In this document: piece after piece, positions 54,748-63,918 of the stretch
How the letters are laid out: each line of letters opens with the position of its first letter
Position numbering within the stretch: the first letter of the stretch is position 1
Source: Candidatus Saccharimonadota bacterium
Lineage (GTDB): Bacteria > Patescibacteriota > Saccharimonadia > Saccharimonadales > Saccharimonadaceae
DNA length: 64,000 nucleotides
NCBI GenBank assembly: GCA_017460105.1
Contig: JAFUBS010000004.1
Span: 40,225 to 104,224 of the forward strand
Direction: 5' to 3'
Position numbers and translations under genes: made by a program
Notes under the pieces: model-generated
What the model saw: the letters and a program-made list of their open reading frames with translations, nothing else
The model's database searches: none
What the model was told of the DNA's origin: nothing

Positions 54748-57700
54748 TTATTTTAGTGTTTTTTCGCTAGAGGCTTGATAACCAGCAGCATCTGAAACCA
54801 CGAATTTGATGGTCTTATCGGTGTCCTTTAGAGTATAACCAGTCACGGTGCCATTAGAAAGACCGATGCCTGATTGTTCAACACCATTCACGTAAAGAGT
54901 GTACCCAGCAATGTCGTACGAACCCTTCTTGATGGTGGCAATAATATTCTTGCCGTTTGTCGAAACCGTAACAGTAGGTGGAACATAAGTACATGGATCG
55001 CTTTCTTCTTGATTATATGGCTCTGGGGCCTCGACGACATCTTTGCCGGTCATAGGATCAGTGATTTTGGTGACTTCAATTTCGATTTTATAGTCTTCTG
55101 CAGTACAAGATGACGCTAGAAGATGGTTGTAGCGGTTGAATACCATTGATTCCTTGGAAACACCTGAGTTCTTCGCAGCATTAAACCAGCTTGGCCAAAT
55201 ATCGGTCTTGCCATTTACCGTGAGAGTCTGCATGCCCTCTGGACGAGCAGGCTCATCGCCATAGTGCCAGCGACCGTCTGGTTCGTAAACTTCTTTGTGA
55301 ATGCGTTCCATAAAGTGTCCAACGGTATTACGTACTACTGCATTCGTGTTTGAAGTAAGGCCGGAGCCGTCATGATTACCGTTCCATACGAGTGTAGAGA
55401 CAGCAGTAGAATAGCTCTCAATCAATGAGTCTTTGGTGACTGCAGAGTTGGATGTCGTAGTAGTGCCGGTCTTGGTGGCTGTCCAGACATCAGGCACGAC
55501 GTAGCCACGACTCTGAGAGCCACCAGGAGCATAAATACCGAAACGAGCACTGCCATCACTAAGAATATTAGAAATCATATATGCGACTTGTTCGTCAACT
55601 ACGCGAGTAGCAGGGGTATCGGTCCAAGATTCAATGACATCGCCAGAAGAGTTTTTGACTTCTAGGACGTAGACCAGGTCTTTGTATGAACCACCACGAG
55701 CGAGCGAGGCATAAGCGTTGGCGTGTTCAACCATATGGACACCACAACCGGAGCCAATAGCGATTGACAAGCCAAAGCCGTCCCGACCATCACAATAGGT
55801 GACGTCACCAAGTGCATGGGCAACTTCAAGTGAGTTATCTATACCATTAATGTATAGTGCCTTAACGGCCGCAATATTAAGAGAGTGACCAAGTGAGAAA
55901 CGAATTGTCACATTGCCGTAGAATGAGCCCGTAGCATTCGTGAGCGAACAACTGCCAGAATAGCCAGCACAATAGAGGGAATTAATATTCTCGTCTTTCA
56001 GGATCGAACCTGGTCCGTAATTAATACCTTCGCGTTGCATAAAGAGTGGCGAATAGTCGAGAATTGGCTTAATAGTAGAGCCTGGTTCGATGAGAGAATC
56101 GGTAGTGGCGTTTACTTCGCCATATCCTGGTGCGAAGAAGTCGATAGAGCCGACCATGGCAATCACTTGAGAAGTTTCTACATCTATAGACACAAGTGCG
56201 ATATCGTCACTATTATTCATATAGGTGTATCCAGCGCCTTCAGCGACAGCTTCTTCGGCGATTTTCTGAGCACGTGCATCGACGGTAGTCTTGATTGTCC
56301 AGCCGCCAGCGCGCATAGTAGAGATACCGTACTTATCTTCGAGCTGTTTGCGAACTTCGAGCAAGAAGTGTGGCGCCTTCATATCGGCGTACTGGCTAGA
56401 CTCTGGCAAGATACGATCAAGGATCGCTACCTGTTTGGCGGCTTCGGCTTCGTCTTTGGTGATGTAGCCCATTTCAGCCATCGCATCGAGCGTGTATTGC
56501 TGACGCCAAATTAGCTGATCGTGGCCATACTCGTTGTAAGGATTAAACACACCTGGGTTATTCGGAATCGAGGCAAGCAGTGCTGCTTCTGCAAGATCTA
56601 GGTCTTTGGCAGACTTGCCAAAATATGTACGAGCAGCTGATTCCACGCCATTACGACGACCGCCATATGGCGACTGATTGAGATACATTGTGATGATTTG
56701 ATCCTTAGAATACATACGCTCTAGTTCGATAGCAAGAATTAATTCCTTAATCTTACGTGCAATACCGCCACGATTGGCACTCTGTGCTTCGTCAGCAAAA
56801 TAAACTTGCTTAATTAGCTGCTGCGTAAGGGTGGAACCGCCCTGGACTTGTTTACCAGAAAGAGTGGAGATGGTAGCACGCACTAAGGCGCCAAAATCCA
56901 CACCGATATGATTATAGAAGTTGCGGTCTTCAATCGCTACGGTCGCTTGATACATATATGGGGAAATATTTTCGGCATCCACAACCAAACGATAGTCGTC
57001 ATTGCCGGTATCTTTCCAGAGAACCTCACCGTTACGATCCAAATACGTATTGACTGTTTCGGAAATAGTCATTTCGTCAAGGCGAATCTCGTCTAGGTCT
57101 TTCTTGTAATACAAGAATAGGCCACCGATACCGATAATGCCAATTAATAAACAAATACCGATAAACTTAAGAATGGCTTTTTGACCACGCCATGAGAACC
57201 ACCATTTGAATACGCGCTTTGGGTGAAGGCGTGCAAAAAAGCGCTTGACTGGCTCTTTTGGCAGAGTTGCCAAATCCTCTGCACGACGTCGTGCAGCAGC
57301 CTCTTTCTTGGCCTTTCGCTTGGCGCGATGCTTGGCCCAGAAACCTGTGGTTTTTTTCGCAGTTTTTTTAGACTTTTTTGCCATTTCTGATTCTTCTTGC
57401 TTTGATTCTTTATCGTCGTCTTTAACGTCATCCTTGTTGTCATCCTCGGTTATCTCTTCGACAACTTCTGGAGTATCATCGGAAACTACTTCGTCCTGAA
57501 CGACTTTCATTGTTTTAATATCTTCACTAACTTCGGCTGATTTAGTATCTTTTTCTTCTTTTGCGTCTACTCGCGCACTAGAAGGCCACAAATCAGCAGG
57601 GGATTGAATATCCTTTAATTTAATAGGTTCTTCTTTGTGCTCTTTGACTTTGAGCGGTGGCATGCTAGATGACTTAGCTACCTTCGAAGACCTCGCAGTT

Positions 57701-57765
57701 CTCCCGCGTGAAGTTTTCTTAGAATTATTTGATGGCAAAATTACGTCTGGCTTTTTCTTATCCAT
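54748..57765 (-). CDS. Bifunctional penicillin-binding protein 1A with long charged cytoplasmic extension
   Basis: Polymerises and crosslinks peptidoglycan. Residues 1-195 are Lys/Glu/Asp-rich and cytoplasmic. The membrane helix is at about 198-220. The GT51 domain follows: TVAIEDRNFYNHIGVDFGALVRATISTLSGKQVQGGSTLTQQLIKQVYF, and QSPYGGRRNGVESAARTYFGK. The transpeptidase has SxxK (EPGSTIKPIL), SxN (GHSLNIAAV) and KTGT (TATKTGTTTT). A C-terminal beta-rich tail (TVSTNGKNIIATI and after) may be an Ig-like domain. 1005 residues against about 700-850. Divergent from murJ, with which it shares function. Confidence 0.93.
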   Translation of the reverse strand: MDKKKPDVILPSNNSKKTSRGRTARSSKVAKSSSMPPLKVKEHKEEPIKLKDIQSPADLWPSSARVDAKEEKDTKSAEVSEDIKTMKVVQDEVVSDDTPEVVEEITEDDNKDDVKDDDKESKQEESEMAKKSKKTAKKTTGFWAKHRAKRKAKKEAAARRRAEDLATLPKEPVKRFFARLHPKRVFKWWFSWRGQKAILKFIGICLLIGIIGIGGLFLYYKKDLDEIRLDEMTISETVNTYLDRNGEVLWKDTGNDDYRLVVDAENISPYMYQATVAIEDRNFYNHIGVDFGALVRATISTLSGKQVQGGSTLTQQLIKQVYFADEAQSANRGGIARKIKELILAIELERMYSKDQIITMYLNQSPYGGRRNGVESAARTYFGKSAKDLDLAEAALLASIPNNPGVFNPYNEYGHDQLIWRQQYTLDAMAEMGYITKDEAEAAKQVAILDRILPESSQYADMKAPHFLLEVRKQLEDKYGISTMRAGGWTIKTTVDARAQKIAEEAVAEGAGYTYMNNSDDIALVSIDVETSQVIAMVGSIDFFAPGYGEVNATTDSLIEPGSTIKPILDYSPLFMQREGINYGPGSILKDENINSLYCAGYSGSCSLTNATGSFYGNVTIRFSLGHSLNIAAVKALYINGIDNSLEVAHALGDVTYCDGRDGFGLSIAIGSGCGVHMVEHANAYASLARGGSYKDLVYVLEVKNSSGDVIESWTDTPATRVVDEQVAYMISNILSDGSARFGIYAPGGSQSRGYVVPDVWTATKTGTTTTSNSAVTKDSLIESYSTAVSTLVWNGNHDGSGLTSNTNAVVRNTVGHFMERIHKEVYEPDGRWHYGDEPARPEGMQTLTVNGKTDIWPSWFNAAKNSGVSKESMVFNRYNHLLASSCTAEDYKIEIEVTKITDPMTGKDVVEAPEPYNQEESDPCTYVPPTVTVSTNGKNIIATIKKGSYDIAGYTLYVNGVEQSGIGLSNGTVTGYTLKDTDKTIKFVVSDAAGYQASSEKTLK

Positions 57766-57836
57766 ACATTTATTATTATAACACTATTTAAAACAATTGT
57801 GGTATTTTTAAAAAATCTGACGCACATAAAATCGCG

Positions 57837-57845
57837 TGTTATAAT
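57837..57845 (+). promoter_or_regulatory. Extended -10 promoter of murJ
   Basis: TGT followed by TATAAT, ending 6 bases before the ATG at 57852. Confidence 0.65.
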
Positions 57846-57851
57846 AATCGT

Positions 57852-59492
57852 ATGAAACGATTTAAGTTTAAATCAGTGGTACAACTTGCGAATATTAGAC
57901 TGTCTGTGAAGACCGCTGCAGTAGTACTTGCTAGTTCTACGATGGTTTCAGCTTTGCTTGGACTTTTTCGTGATAGACTTTTGAATTCATATTATCTCGG
58001 GACTTATCCGACCGGCATTGACGCCTACACGGCGGCCTTTACGGTGCCAGATTTTATGTTTTTTATTCTGACATCTGGGGCCTTGGCCGTCTCTTTCATT
58101 CCAGTGTTTAATCAACGCTTGATGACTGGCAACAAAAAATCAGCTTGGGAATTATCGTCCAGCTTGATTAATTTGCTTGCTCTTCTCGCTCTTATCGTGA
58201 GTGTGCTTATTATGATTTTTGCTGATCCTTTGATTCGCTACGTGGTAAGTCCAGGACTCGACGAGTCTGGTATGATTCTTGCTATCAATATGACGCGCGT
58301 GATTGCGATAAATCCATTCCTTTTCAGCATTGCGACCGTGCTTACATCAATGCAGCAGGCGGTGGGGAGATTTGTTTTTTATTCGCTAGCGCCTACTATA
58401 TATAATATAGGTATCATTATCGGCATAACTTGTTTTACTGGTGGAATTAATCTTTTCGGAGTACAAGTTTTCGAGGGCGGCATCATGGGCGTGGCGCTAG
58501 GCGTAATTCTCGGTGCAATTATGCAACTTATAGTGGCGTTAATAGGATTGTTTGGTTTAGGATTTGATTATGAGTTTAAGATTCATTGGCGAAATCAAGG
58601 ATTTAGAACTATTCTAAAGCTACTACCACCTCGTTCACTCGATCAGGGGATGGACTATGTTAACTCTATCGTTAGCACCAACCTTTCTTCGCGTATGGGG
58701 GCAGGCGCCGTGCGTTCTTTCGACCAAGCAACGTCACTCCATACCATGCCAGTAAATCTGATTGGTGTAGCAATTTCGACCGCATTCTTTCCAAAGCTAA
58801 CCGAAGAGCTAGGGAATGGCGACAAATCTAAGTTCTACGAGACTTTCCGCAAAGCACTACGCACGATTATTTGGATTGCTTTGCCGGTTTCGGCGATTGC
58901 ATTCTTTGGTCGTGGATACGTAGTAAGTTTCATTTCGAATATTGGGAACAATGATAGCAACAAAATGATGGCATCGATTCTCGGTACTCTTTGTGTGGCG
59001 ATTTTTGCAAGATCGGTTTTTCATATCGCATCACGCGGGTTCTATGCCTATCAGGATACAAAAACCCCTTTCAGGGTGTCAATTATTGCGGTGGGGCTAA
59101 CAGTTGCACTATCAGTTGCCGCATGGCTACTAAACTGGGGTGTGGATGGGCTCGGCATCGCGCAGTCGGTTGGAGCGCTGATAGAGATAATTATCTTGCT
59201 TGCTATCTTGCAAAAACGTTCTAAAGGCGAAATCCTAAACAAGTCTTTTTGGAAGGCGTTTAGCCGTATGATATTCGCCACAGTAATTGCTGGAGCAGTA
59301 GCCTTCTCAATGACAAAGTTCTTGCCGCTTAGGGCAACCGATACTTCGCTCGTAATCACTATTCCAAAATTTATATTAATTGCGTCCGTGTCATTTTTGG
59401 CATATTTCGTAGCAAGTTACTTTTTGAATCTAGAAGAAATTGAGCCAATTGCAAAATATATTAGAAAAATACTCTTCAAAAACGTAAAATAG
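57852..59492 (+). CDS. murJ: Lipid II flippase MurJ (MviN)
   Basis: Moves lipid II across the membrane for the cell-wall polymerases. Typical MurJ features include TMVSALLGLFRDRLL (the RD motif), DAYTAAFTVPDFMFFILTSGALAVSFIPVFNQ, INPFLFSIATVLTSMQQAVGRF, ILKLLPPRSLDQGMDYVNSIVSTNLSSRMGAGAVRSFDQATSLHTMPVNLIGVAISTAFFPKL. About 14 membrane helices. 546 residues is normal. The short charged N-terminus (KRFKFKS) is inside. The TAG stop touches the gatC promoter. Confidence 0.94.
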   Translation: MKRFKFKSVVQLANIRLSVKTAAVVLASSTMVSALLGLFRDRLLNSYYLGTYPTGIDAYTAAFTVPDFMFFILTSGALAVSFIPVFNQRLMTGNKKSAWELSSSLINLLALLALIVSVLIMIFADPLIRYVVSPGLDESGMILAINMTRVIAINPFLFSIATVLTSMQQAVGRFVFYSLAPTIYNIGIIIGITCFTGGINLFGVQVFEGGIMGVALGVILGAIMQLIVALIGLFGLGFDYEFKIHWRNQGFRTILKLLPPRSLDQGMDYVNSIVSTNLSSRMGAGAVRSFDQATSLHTMPVNLIGVAISTAFFPKLTEELGNGDKSKFYETFRKALRTIIWIALPVSAIAFFGRGYVVSFISNIGNNDSNKMMASILGTLCVAIFARSVFHIASRGFYAYQDTKTPFRVSIIAVGLTVALSVAAWLLNWGVDGLGIAQSVGALIEIIILLAILQKRSKGEILNKSFWKAFSRMIFATVIAGAVAFSMTKFLPLRATDTSLVITIPKFILIASVSFLAYFVASYFLNLEEIEPIAKYIRKILFKNVK

Positions 59493-59500
59493 TGTATAAT
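59493..59500 (+). promoter_or_regulatory. -10 promoter of gatC, directly after the murJ stop
   Basis: TG and TATAAT without the spacer base; the murJ stop TAG ends at 59492. The ATG is 7 bases beyond. Confidence 0.5.
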
Positions 59501-59507
59501 TTAAGAT

Positions 59508-59795
59508 ATGGATATTAACTGCGAGACAATTGAGCATTTGGCAAGCTTGTCAAATTTTTCGTTAAGTGACGAAGAAAAGACTTCACTAACCAACGATTTG
59601 CAAAATATTATTAAATACATTTCTCAGCTTGATGAACTTAATACCGATAATGTAGAGCCGACTTATCAGGTTTTTGAAATGGAAAATGTTTGGAGGAACG
59701 ACGAAATCGTGGAACAAGATGCAAATCGCGAACAATTGCTCGCTCTTACCAAAGAAGAAAAAGATAACCAAATAAAAGTACCAAAGGTATTGTAA
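59508..59795 (+). CDS. gatC: Glutamyl/aspartyl-tRNA amidotransferase subunit C
   Basis: Small subunit of GatCAB, which amidates misacylated Glu-tRNA-Gln or Asp-tRNA-Asn. INCETIEHLASLSNFSLSDEEKTSLTNDLQNIIKYISQLDELNTDNVEPTYQVFEMENVWRNDEI matches GatC (usual end: DVxREDxV). 95 residues is normal. It is joined to gatA by a one-base overlap (TAATG). Confidence 0.93.
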   Translation: MDINCETIEHLASLSNFSLSDEEKTSLTNDLQNIIKYISQLDELNTDNVEPTYQVFEMENVWRNDEIVEQDANREQLLALTKEEKDNQIKVPKVL

Positions 59796-61270
59796 TGAAA
59801 ACAGCAAATAAGACCGTTACCGCAACAAGATTAGTAAAAGATGCTTTGGAAAAAGCTAAACATTTTGCTGATTATAATATTTTTACATTCCTGAATGAAG
59901 AGGGCGCACTAAAGAAGGCTGCTGAAATCGACGAGAAAATCGCGCGTGGCGAGAAAGTCGGAAGGCTGGCCGGCGTGCCATACGCCTTGAAAGATAATTT
60001 TCTTTCCCCAGAGGGCGACACTACCGCATCGGCACATATTTTGGAAGGTTGTGCTTCGCCAGTTACAGCAACTACAGTAGAGAAACTAGAAGCTGAGGGC
60101 GCAATCATGATTGGACGCGCCAACCTTGACGCCTTCGCACACGGTTCTTCCACTGAAAATTCGTACTTTGGGCCGACGCTCAACTCGCATGATAAGACAC
60201 GGGTGGCTGGTGGCTCCTCTGGTGGTTCGGCAGTGGCAGTAGCGCTAGACATTGTCGAGTTCGCGACCGGGACCGATACTGGTGGCTCGATCCGTCAGCC
60301 TGCCTCGTTTAACGGCGTCTACGGATTTAAACCAACCTACGGTACTATTTCACGTTATGGCGTAGTGGCGATGGCGTCATCGCTTGATTGTATTGGATTC
60401 TTTACTAAAACCCCGGAAGATATGGACCTACTCATGTCGATAACTGCAGGGCAGGATCCAAAGGATATGACTACATTGCCAGATTATTATAATGAAAACT
60501 TTAATGGTGACAATGATACCACGGAAGACGCTGCGTGCCCTTCGGGCACGCTCCGGGCCGCTCAGGCCAAGTCTTCAAGGCCCGTAGAGCACATAGCGTC
60601 TTCCGCGGCATCACCGATTTATAAAATTGGTATCATTAAGGATTTCGATAATGATGTCGTTGATGTTAGTATTCGGAATGCATTGAAAGAGAAGTGTGAA
60701 CTTTTGAAATCTAAAGGTTATGAAATTGTAGAGTTAGAAATGCCTACTTTGAAATATGCACTAGCGGCATATTATATAATACAGCCTGCCGAAGTTGCCT
60801 CGAATTTGTCACGTTACGACGGCGTAAGATACGGTTTTCGTTCAGAAAATTCCACCGACTTAGATGGTCTTTATGAAAACACCAGAAGCGAAGGCTTTAT
60901 GGCGGAGAATAAGCGTCGCATTATGATTGGCAATTTCGTGTTGTCGTCTGGATTTTATGATGCATATTTCTTAAAAGCCGCAAAAGCAAGGACTTTGATT
61001 ATTAATGAGTACAACAAAGCGTTCGAGAAATGCGATTTCATCTTGACGCCGGTGTCGCCAAATCCAGCTTTTAAGCTTGGCGAAAAAGTCAACGACCCGG
61101 TAGCAATGTATCTGGAAGATTTGATGAGCGTTTCGCTGAATTTGGCTGGTGTGCCTGGGCTGGCGATTCCTGCTGGCGAGACCGCAGAAGGCTTACCAAT
61201 TGGTTTGCAGCTAGTAGGCCCACGTCGTAGCGATAAAAAGTTAATTGAGTTTTCAAAGGAGCTAATCTAA
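59795..61270 (+). CDS. gatA: Glutamyl/aspartyl-tRNA amidotransferase subunit A with in-frame palindromic insertion
   Basis: Amidase subunit that releases ammonia from glutamine. The Ser-cis-Ser-Lys triad is present: VPYALKDNFLSPEG (Lys), RVAGGSSGGSAVAVALDIVEFATGTDTGGSIRQPASFNGVYGFKPTYGTISRYGVVAMASSLD. Residues 243-270 (EDAACPSGTLRAAQAKSSRP and the following) are extra and come from a palindrome at 60522-60605, in the loop before the second half of the amidase (DFDNDVVDVSIRNALKEKC). 491 residues is slightly long. TAATG junctions on both sides keep the operon coupled. Confidence 0.95.
   Translation: MKTANKTVTATRLVKDALEKAKHFADYNIFTFLNEEGALKKAAEIDEKIARGEKVGRLAGVPYALKDNFLSPEGDTTASAHILEGCASPVTATTVEKLEAEGAIMIGRANLDAFAHGSSTENSYFGPTLNSHDKTRVAGGSSGGSAVAVALDIVEFATGTDTGGSIRQPASFNGVYGFKPTYGTISRYGVVAMASSLDCIGFFTKTPEDMDLLMSITAGQDPKDMTTLPDYYNENFNGDNDTTEDAACPSGTLRAAQAKSSRPVEHIASSAASPIYKIGIIKDFDNDVVDVSIRNALKEKCELLKSKGYEIVELEMPTLKYALAAYYIIQPAEVASNLSRYDGVRYGFRSENSTDLDGLYENTRSEGFMAENKRRIMIGNFVLSSGFYDAYFLKAAKARTLIINEYNKAFEKCDFILTPVSPNPAFKLGEKVNDPVAMYLEDLMSVSLNLAGVPGLAIPAGETAEGLPIGLQLVGPRRSDKKLIEFSKELI
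60522..60605. repeat. In-frame coding palindromic element, gatA copy
   Basis: CGGAAGACGCT (60522-60532) and AGCGTCTTCCG (60595-60605) are perfect inverted arms. Inside, GTGCCC/GGGCAC and CGGGCC/GGCCCG can pair. Length 84 is exactly 28 codons; no stop. GC-rich, unlike the surrounding gene. Confidence 0.8.
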
Positions 61271-61692
61271 TGGATGGTGGTGTAGTACCTTTTATTATTG
61301 CCGTATTAATAGTGGCGGTCTTAATATTTGTAGCGATTCTTTTGACGGGCAAACGTGGTGGACATCATTTTAACAAGGAAGCTTATCAGACGAAATTCCT
61401 AGCCATAGAAAACAGGCTAAATAAAAATAATTCTGCTACTTTCATGGCTACCGTAATTAATAGCGATAAGCTGCTCGATAAGGCTATGGTCGAGATGGGG
61501 ATCCCTGGCAAGACTATGGGGGATAGGCTAAAGAAGGCTGATGATAAGTTTTCGGATATTAACGCGGTATGGCGTGCGCACAAGTTGCGTAACGCCCTGG
61601 CGCATGAATCGGATCTCGAGATCACATATCGCCAAGCTGCTTCCGCTCTAGCTATTTACAAACAAGCACTTAAAGATTTAGGAGCTATCTAA
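61270..61692 (+). CDS. Membrane-anchored HEPN-like protein between gatA and gatB
   Basis: 140 residues. A membrane helix at about 5-26 with the bulk inside after GKRGGHH. The C-terminal helical part has WRAHKLRNALAHESDLEITYRQAASALAIYKQALKDLG, where R107-N-A-L-A-H112 fits the RX4H motif of HEPN nucleases or nucleic-acid-binding proteins. The family assignment is tentative. It lies within the gatC-gatA-gatB operon with TAATG overlaps on both sides, so it is expressed with the tRNA amidotransferase. HEPN proteins often cut RNA; a link to tRNA is suggestive but unproven. Confidence 0.6.
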   Translation: MDGGVVPFIIAVLIVAVLIFVAILLTGKRGGHHFNKEAYQTKFLAIENRLNKNNSATFMATVINSDKLLDKAMVEMGIPGKTMGDRLKKADDKFSDINAVWRAHKLRNALAHESDLEITYRQAASALAIYKQALKDLGAI

Positions 61693-63188
61693 TGAAATAC
61701 TACCCGACTATCGGCATTGAATGCCACGTACAACTTGCGACCAAAACGAAATTGTTTTCTGAAGTAGATAATGACGCGCGCCATAAAGAGCCTAACTCTT
61801 GCGTATCGCCAGTCGATTATGCACTGCCAGGGATGCTTCCTCGCTTGAACGGTGAAGCTGTGAGGCTCGCGATTTTGGCTGGACGCGCAATGAATTGTGA
61901 GATTAATGCTTCTTCGAGATTTGACCGTAAACATTATTTCTATCCTGATTCTCCAAAAGGATACCAGATTACGCAATTCTATCATCCGATCATCGGTGAA
62001 GGACATGTAGATTTGCCGTCTGGTGGTAAAGTACGTATTGAACATGCGCACCTTGAAGGTGACGCTGGAAAATTAACGCATTTTGATAGCTACTCTTTGG
62101 TGGATTTGAACCGTGTAGATACGCCGCTCATTGAAATTGTTTCAATGCCAGATATTCATTCAGCTAAAGATGCGCACGATTATTGTAAAGAACTTTGGAG
62201 ATTGATGATTTTTGCCGGAGTGTCGTATGGTGATTTGTATAACGGCAACATGCGATTTGACGTAAACGTGTCGCTTGCGCCAGAAGGTTCCGATAAACTT
62301 GGAACACGTGCGGAAGTGAAGAACTTAAATTCGTTCCGTTCAGTTGAGCGCGCCGTTGAATATGAAATCAAGCGTCAGAGTAAGATTCTTGATGCAGGCG
62401 ATAAAGTTATTCAAGAGACACGTGGATGGAGTGATGCGACTGGCGAAACGACTGGGCAACGCTCTAAGGAAGAGGCAAAAGATTATCGTTATATGCCAGA
62501 GCCAGATATTCCACCGATTAATTTGTCCAAAGAATTTATTGATACGGAATCTGCGAAATTGCCGTTGATGCCAAAGGATTATCGCTCTTTGTTTGGTGAA
62601 ATTATTCCACATGACACTTTGGAGATTATGCTGGACTATCCACAACTAATGCGAAAGATAGCCGAAGTGGCTGGGGTCCTGTCCGAAGAATTCGACTCGG
62701 GACACACTCAAGGCCGTTCGGCCAAGCTTACGGTCCCGAGTCAAATTTCTTCGGCCACCCCAGCCATCAAATTACTTTCTAATCTTTTTGCGTCTGTGCT
62801 GCTCGCCGAAGAAAAATCTGCTGAGTATCTGAATGATTTGCCGGCAGGGAAGCAACTCAATGATTTGGCAGAAATGAATGCTAAAAAAGAATTGTCTTCT
62901 ACTGCAACAAAGGAAGTATTTTTGCACCTATTTGACCCGCAGATGCGGAACAAAGATACGCGCTCCATTGCGAAGGAATTAGGGGTAATCCAGGAGAATG
63001 ACCTCGGTGCGCTTGAAAAAATCGTAGATACAGTGCTCGCAAAGCCAGAGACCCAGAAAGCTCAGGAAGATTTCCGTAACGGTGAAGAAAAAGTGATTGG
63101 ATTCTTGGTCGGACAAGTAATGAAAGAATCTCACGGTAAAGCCAATCCATCATCAGTGCAAGAGATTTTGAGGAAGAAATTGAAATAA
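61692..63188 (+). CDS. gatB: Glutamyl/aspartyl-tRNA amidotransferase subunit B with in-frame palindromic insertion
   Basis: Subunit that binds the misacylated tRNA and transfers ammonia. YYPTIGIECHVQLATKTKLFSEVDNDARHKEPNSCVSPVDYALPGMLPRLN, HYFYPDSPKGYQITQFYHPI, EHAHLEGDAGKLTHFDSYSLVDLNRVDTPLIEIVSMPDI, NGNMRFDVNVSLAPEGSDKLGTRAEVKNLNSFRSVERAVEYEI and TRGWSDATGETTGQRSKEEAKDYRYMPEPDIPPI are diagnostic. The YqeY-like tail ends VMKESHGKANPSSVQEILRKKL. Residues 326-358 are encoded by a palindrome (62669-62765) at the hinge between the core and helical tail. 498 residues. Confidence 0.96.
   Translation: MKYYPTIGIECHVQLATKTKLFSEVDNDARHKEPNSCVSPVDYALPGMLPRLNGEAVRLAILAGRAMNCEINASSRFDRKHYFYPDSPKGYQITQFYHPIIGEGHVDLPSGGKVRIEHAHLEGDAGKLTHFDSYSLVDLNRVDTPLIEIVSMPDIHSAKDAHDYCKELWRLMIFAGVSYGDLYNGNMRFDVNVSLAPEGSDKLGTRAEVKNLNSFRSVERAVEYEIKRQSKILDAGDKVIQETRGWSDATGETTGQRSKEEAKDYRYMPEPDIPPINLSKEFIDTESAKLPLMPKDYRSLFGEIIPHDTLEIMLDYPQLMRKIAEVAGVLSEEFDSGHTQGRSAKLTVPSQISSATPAIKLLSNLFASVLLAEEKSAEYLNDLPAGKQLNDLAEMNAKKELSSTATKEVFLHLFDPQMRNKDTRSIAKELGVIQENDLGALEKIVDTVLAKPETQKAQEDFRNGEEKVIGFLVGQVMKESHGKANPSSVQEILRKKLK
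62669..62765. repeat. In-frame coding palindromic element, gatB copy
   Basis: Arms 62669-62703 and 62733-62765 are inverted with a three-base gap and a few mismatches: GGCTGGGGT facing ACCCCAGCC, GAAGAA facing TTCTTC, and GACTCGGGAC facing GTCCCGAGTC. The centre is GGCCGTTCGGCC. No stop in the gatB frame. Confidence 0.85.
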
Positions 63189-63220
63189 AATTGCTTCACA
63201 ATGAAAGAGGTCATCTTAGA

Positions 63221-63862
63221 ATGAGTTACGACATAGATAAAGATAAAGTAAAAGTGCTGGAAGATTTCATTTTCCTACACAAAAAGAAACCTGGTGCTGC
63301 TGCATCGTCAGTGGCCTCTGTTATAGGTGTATTAGTTGGTTTGAAGCCCTCAGCTGTTATCGATTTTAATAGCGATGAATGTCTAAAATTTGATGAGTGG
63401 GAAATAATTGAGCTATTTGGCAATCTTGGTCTGAAGATCTTAGCTTTTAAACATAAAAATAGTGGAATTCATATGACTGATAAAACAGTTGACGTATTTA
63501 TTTCACGCAATCAAGAGACTGCCTATAAATTACACTGTGAATTTGAAAAACTCTGGTCATCTATGGATGCATTGGCCCAGATTTACGATCAGAAAAAATG
63601 GGAATCTGCGACTAGAGAAATTGGGCATTTGCTCGGCTATCCAGATACTGCAATTGAATCATTCGTTAATCTGAATGACGAAGAGCTTAACAGTGACGAG
63701 CGAATAGCGAGAATGGAACGTAATCGTTATTTTGCTCATAGCGCAGAACATGAAGAGGAAGAACGCGAGACATATGATTATGTATTAAATCGCGCAATTA
63801 ATGAGCTAGCCCCGAAGACAACAGAGATTCTAAAACAGAACACTACGGCTAGCTGGGTGTAG
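63221..63862 (+). CDS. Hypothetical protein, 213 residues
   Basis: No family recognised. AGAGG about 9 bases before the ATG at 63221 sets the start. The protein appears soluble: an N-terminal section (VKVLEDFIFLHKKKPGAAASSVASVIGVLVGLKPSAVID) with Gly/Ala-rich stretch, then a central alpha/beta part (EWEIIELFGNLGLKILAFKHKNSGIHMTDKTVDVFISRN) and a helical, Glu-rich end (ARMERNRYFAHSAEHEEEERETYDYVLNRAINELAPKTTEIL). It is short of 35 bases from gatB and may ride on its transcript. Function unknown. Confidence 0.7.
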   Translation: MSYDIDKDKVKVLEDFIFLHKKKPGAAASSVASVIGVLVGLKPSAVIDFNSDECLKFDEWEIIELFGNLGLKILAFKHKNSGIHMTDKTVDVFISRNQETAYKLHCEFEKLWSSMDALAQIYDQKKWESATREIGHLLGYPDTAIESFVNLNDEELNSDERIARMERNRYFAHSAEHEEEERETYDYVLNRAINELAPKTTEILKQNTTASWV

Positions 63863-63889
63863 ATTTTTCTCTAAAATGTTATAAAAGTA

Positions 63890-63918
63890 TTGACAAAAAT
63901 AAGCATATGTGCTATAAT
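63890..63918 (+). promoter_or_regulatory. Consensus sigma-70 type promoter at the window edge
   Basis: TTGACA (63890-63895) and TATAAT (63913-63918, preceded by TGC) with a 17-base spacer. After the start, AAATCTCC pairs with GGGGATTT (63965-63980). It probably drives an RNA gene or leader continuing past the window; no coding start is visible before the end. Confidence 0.65.
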
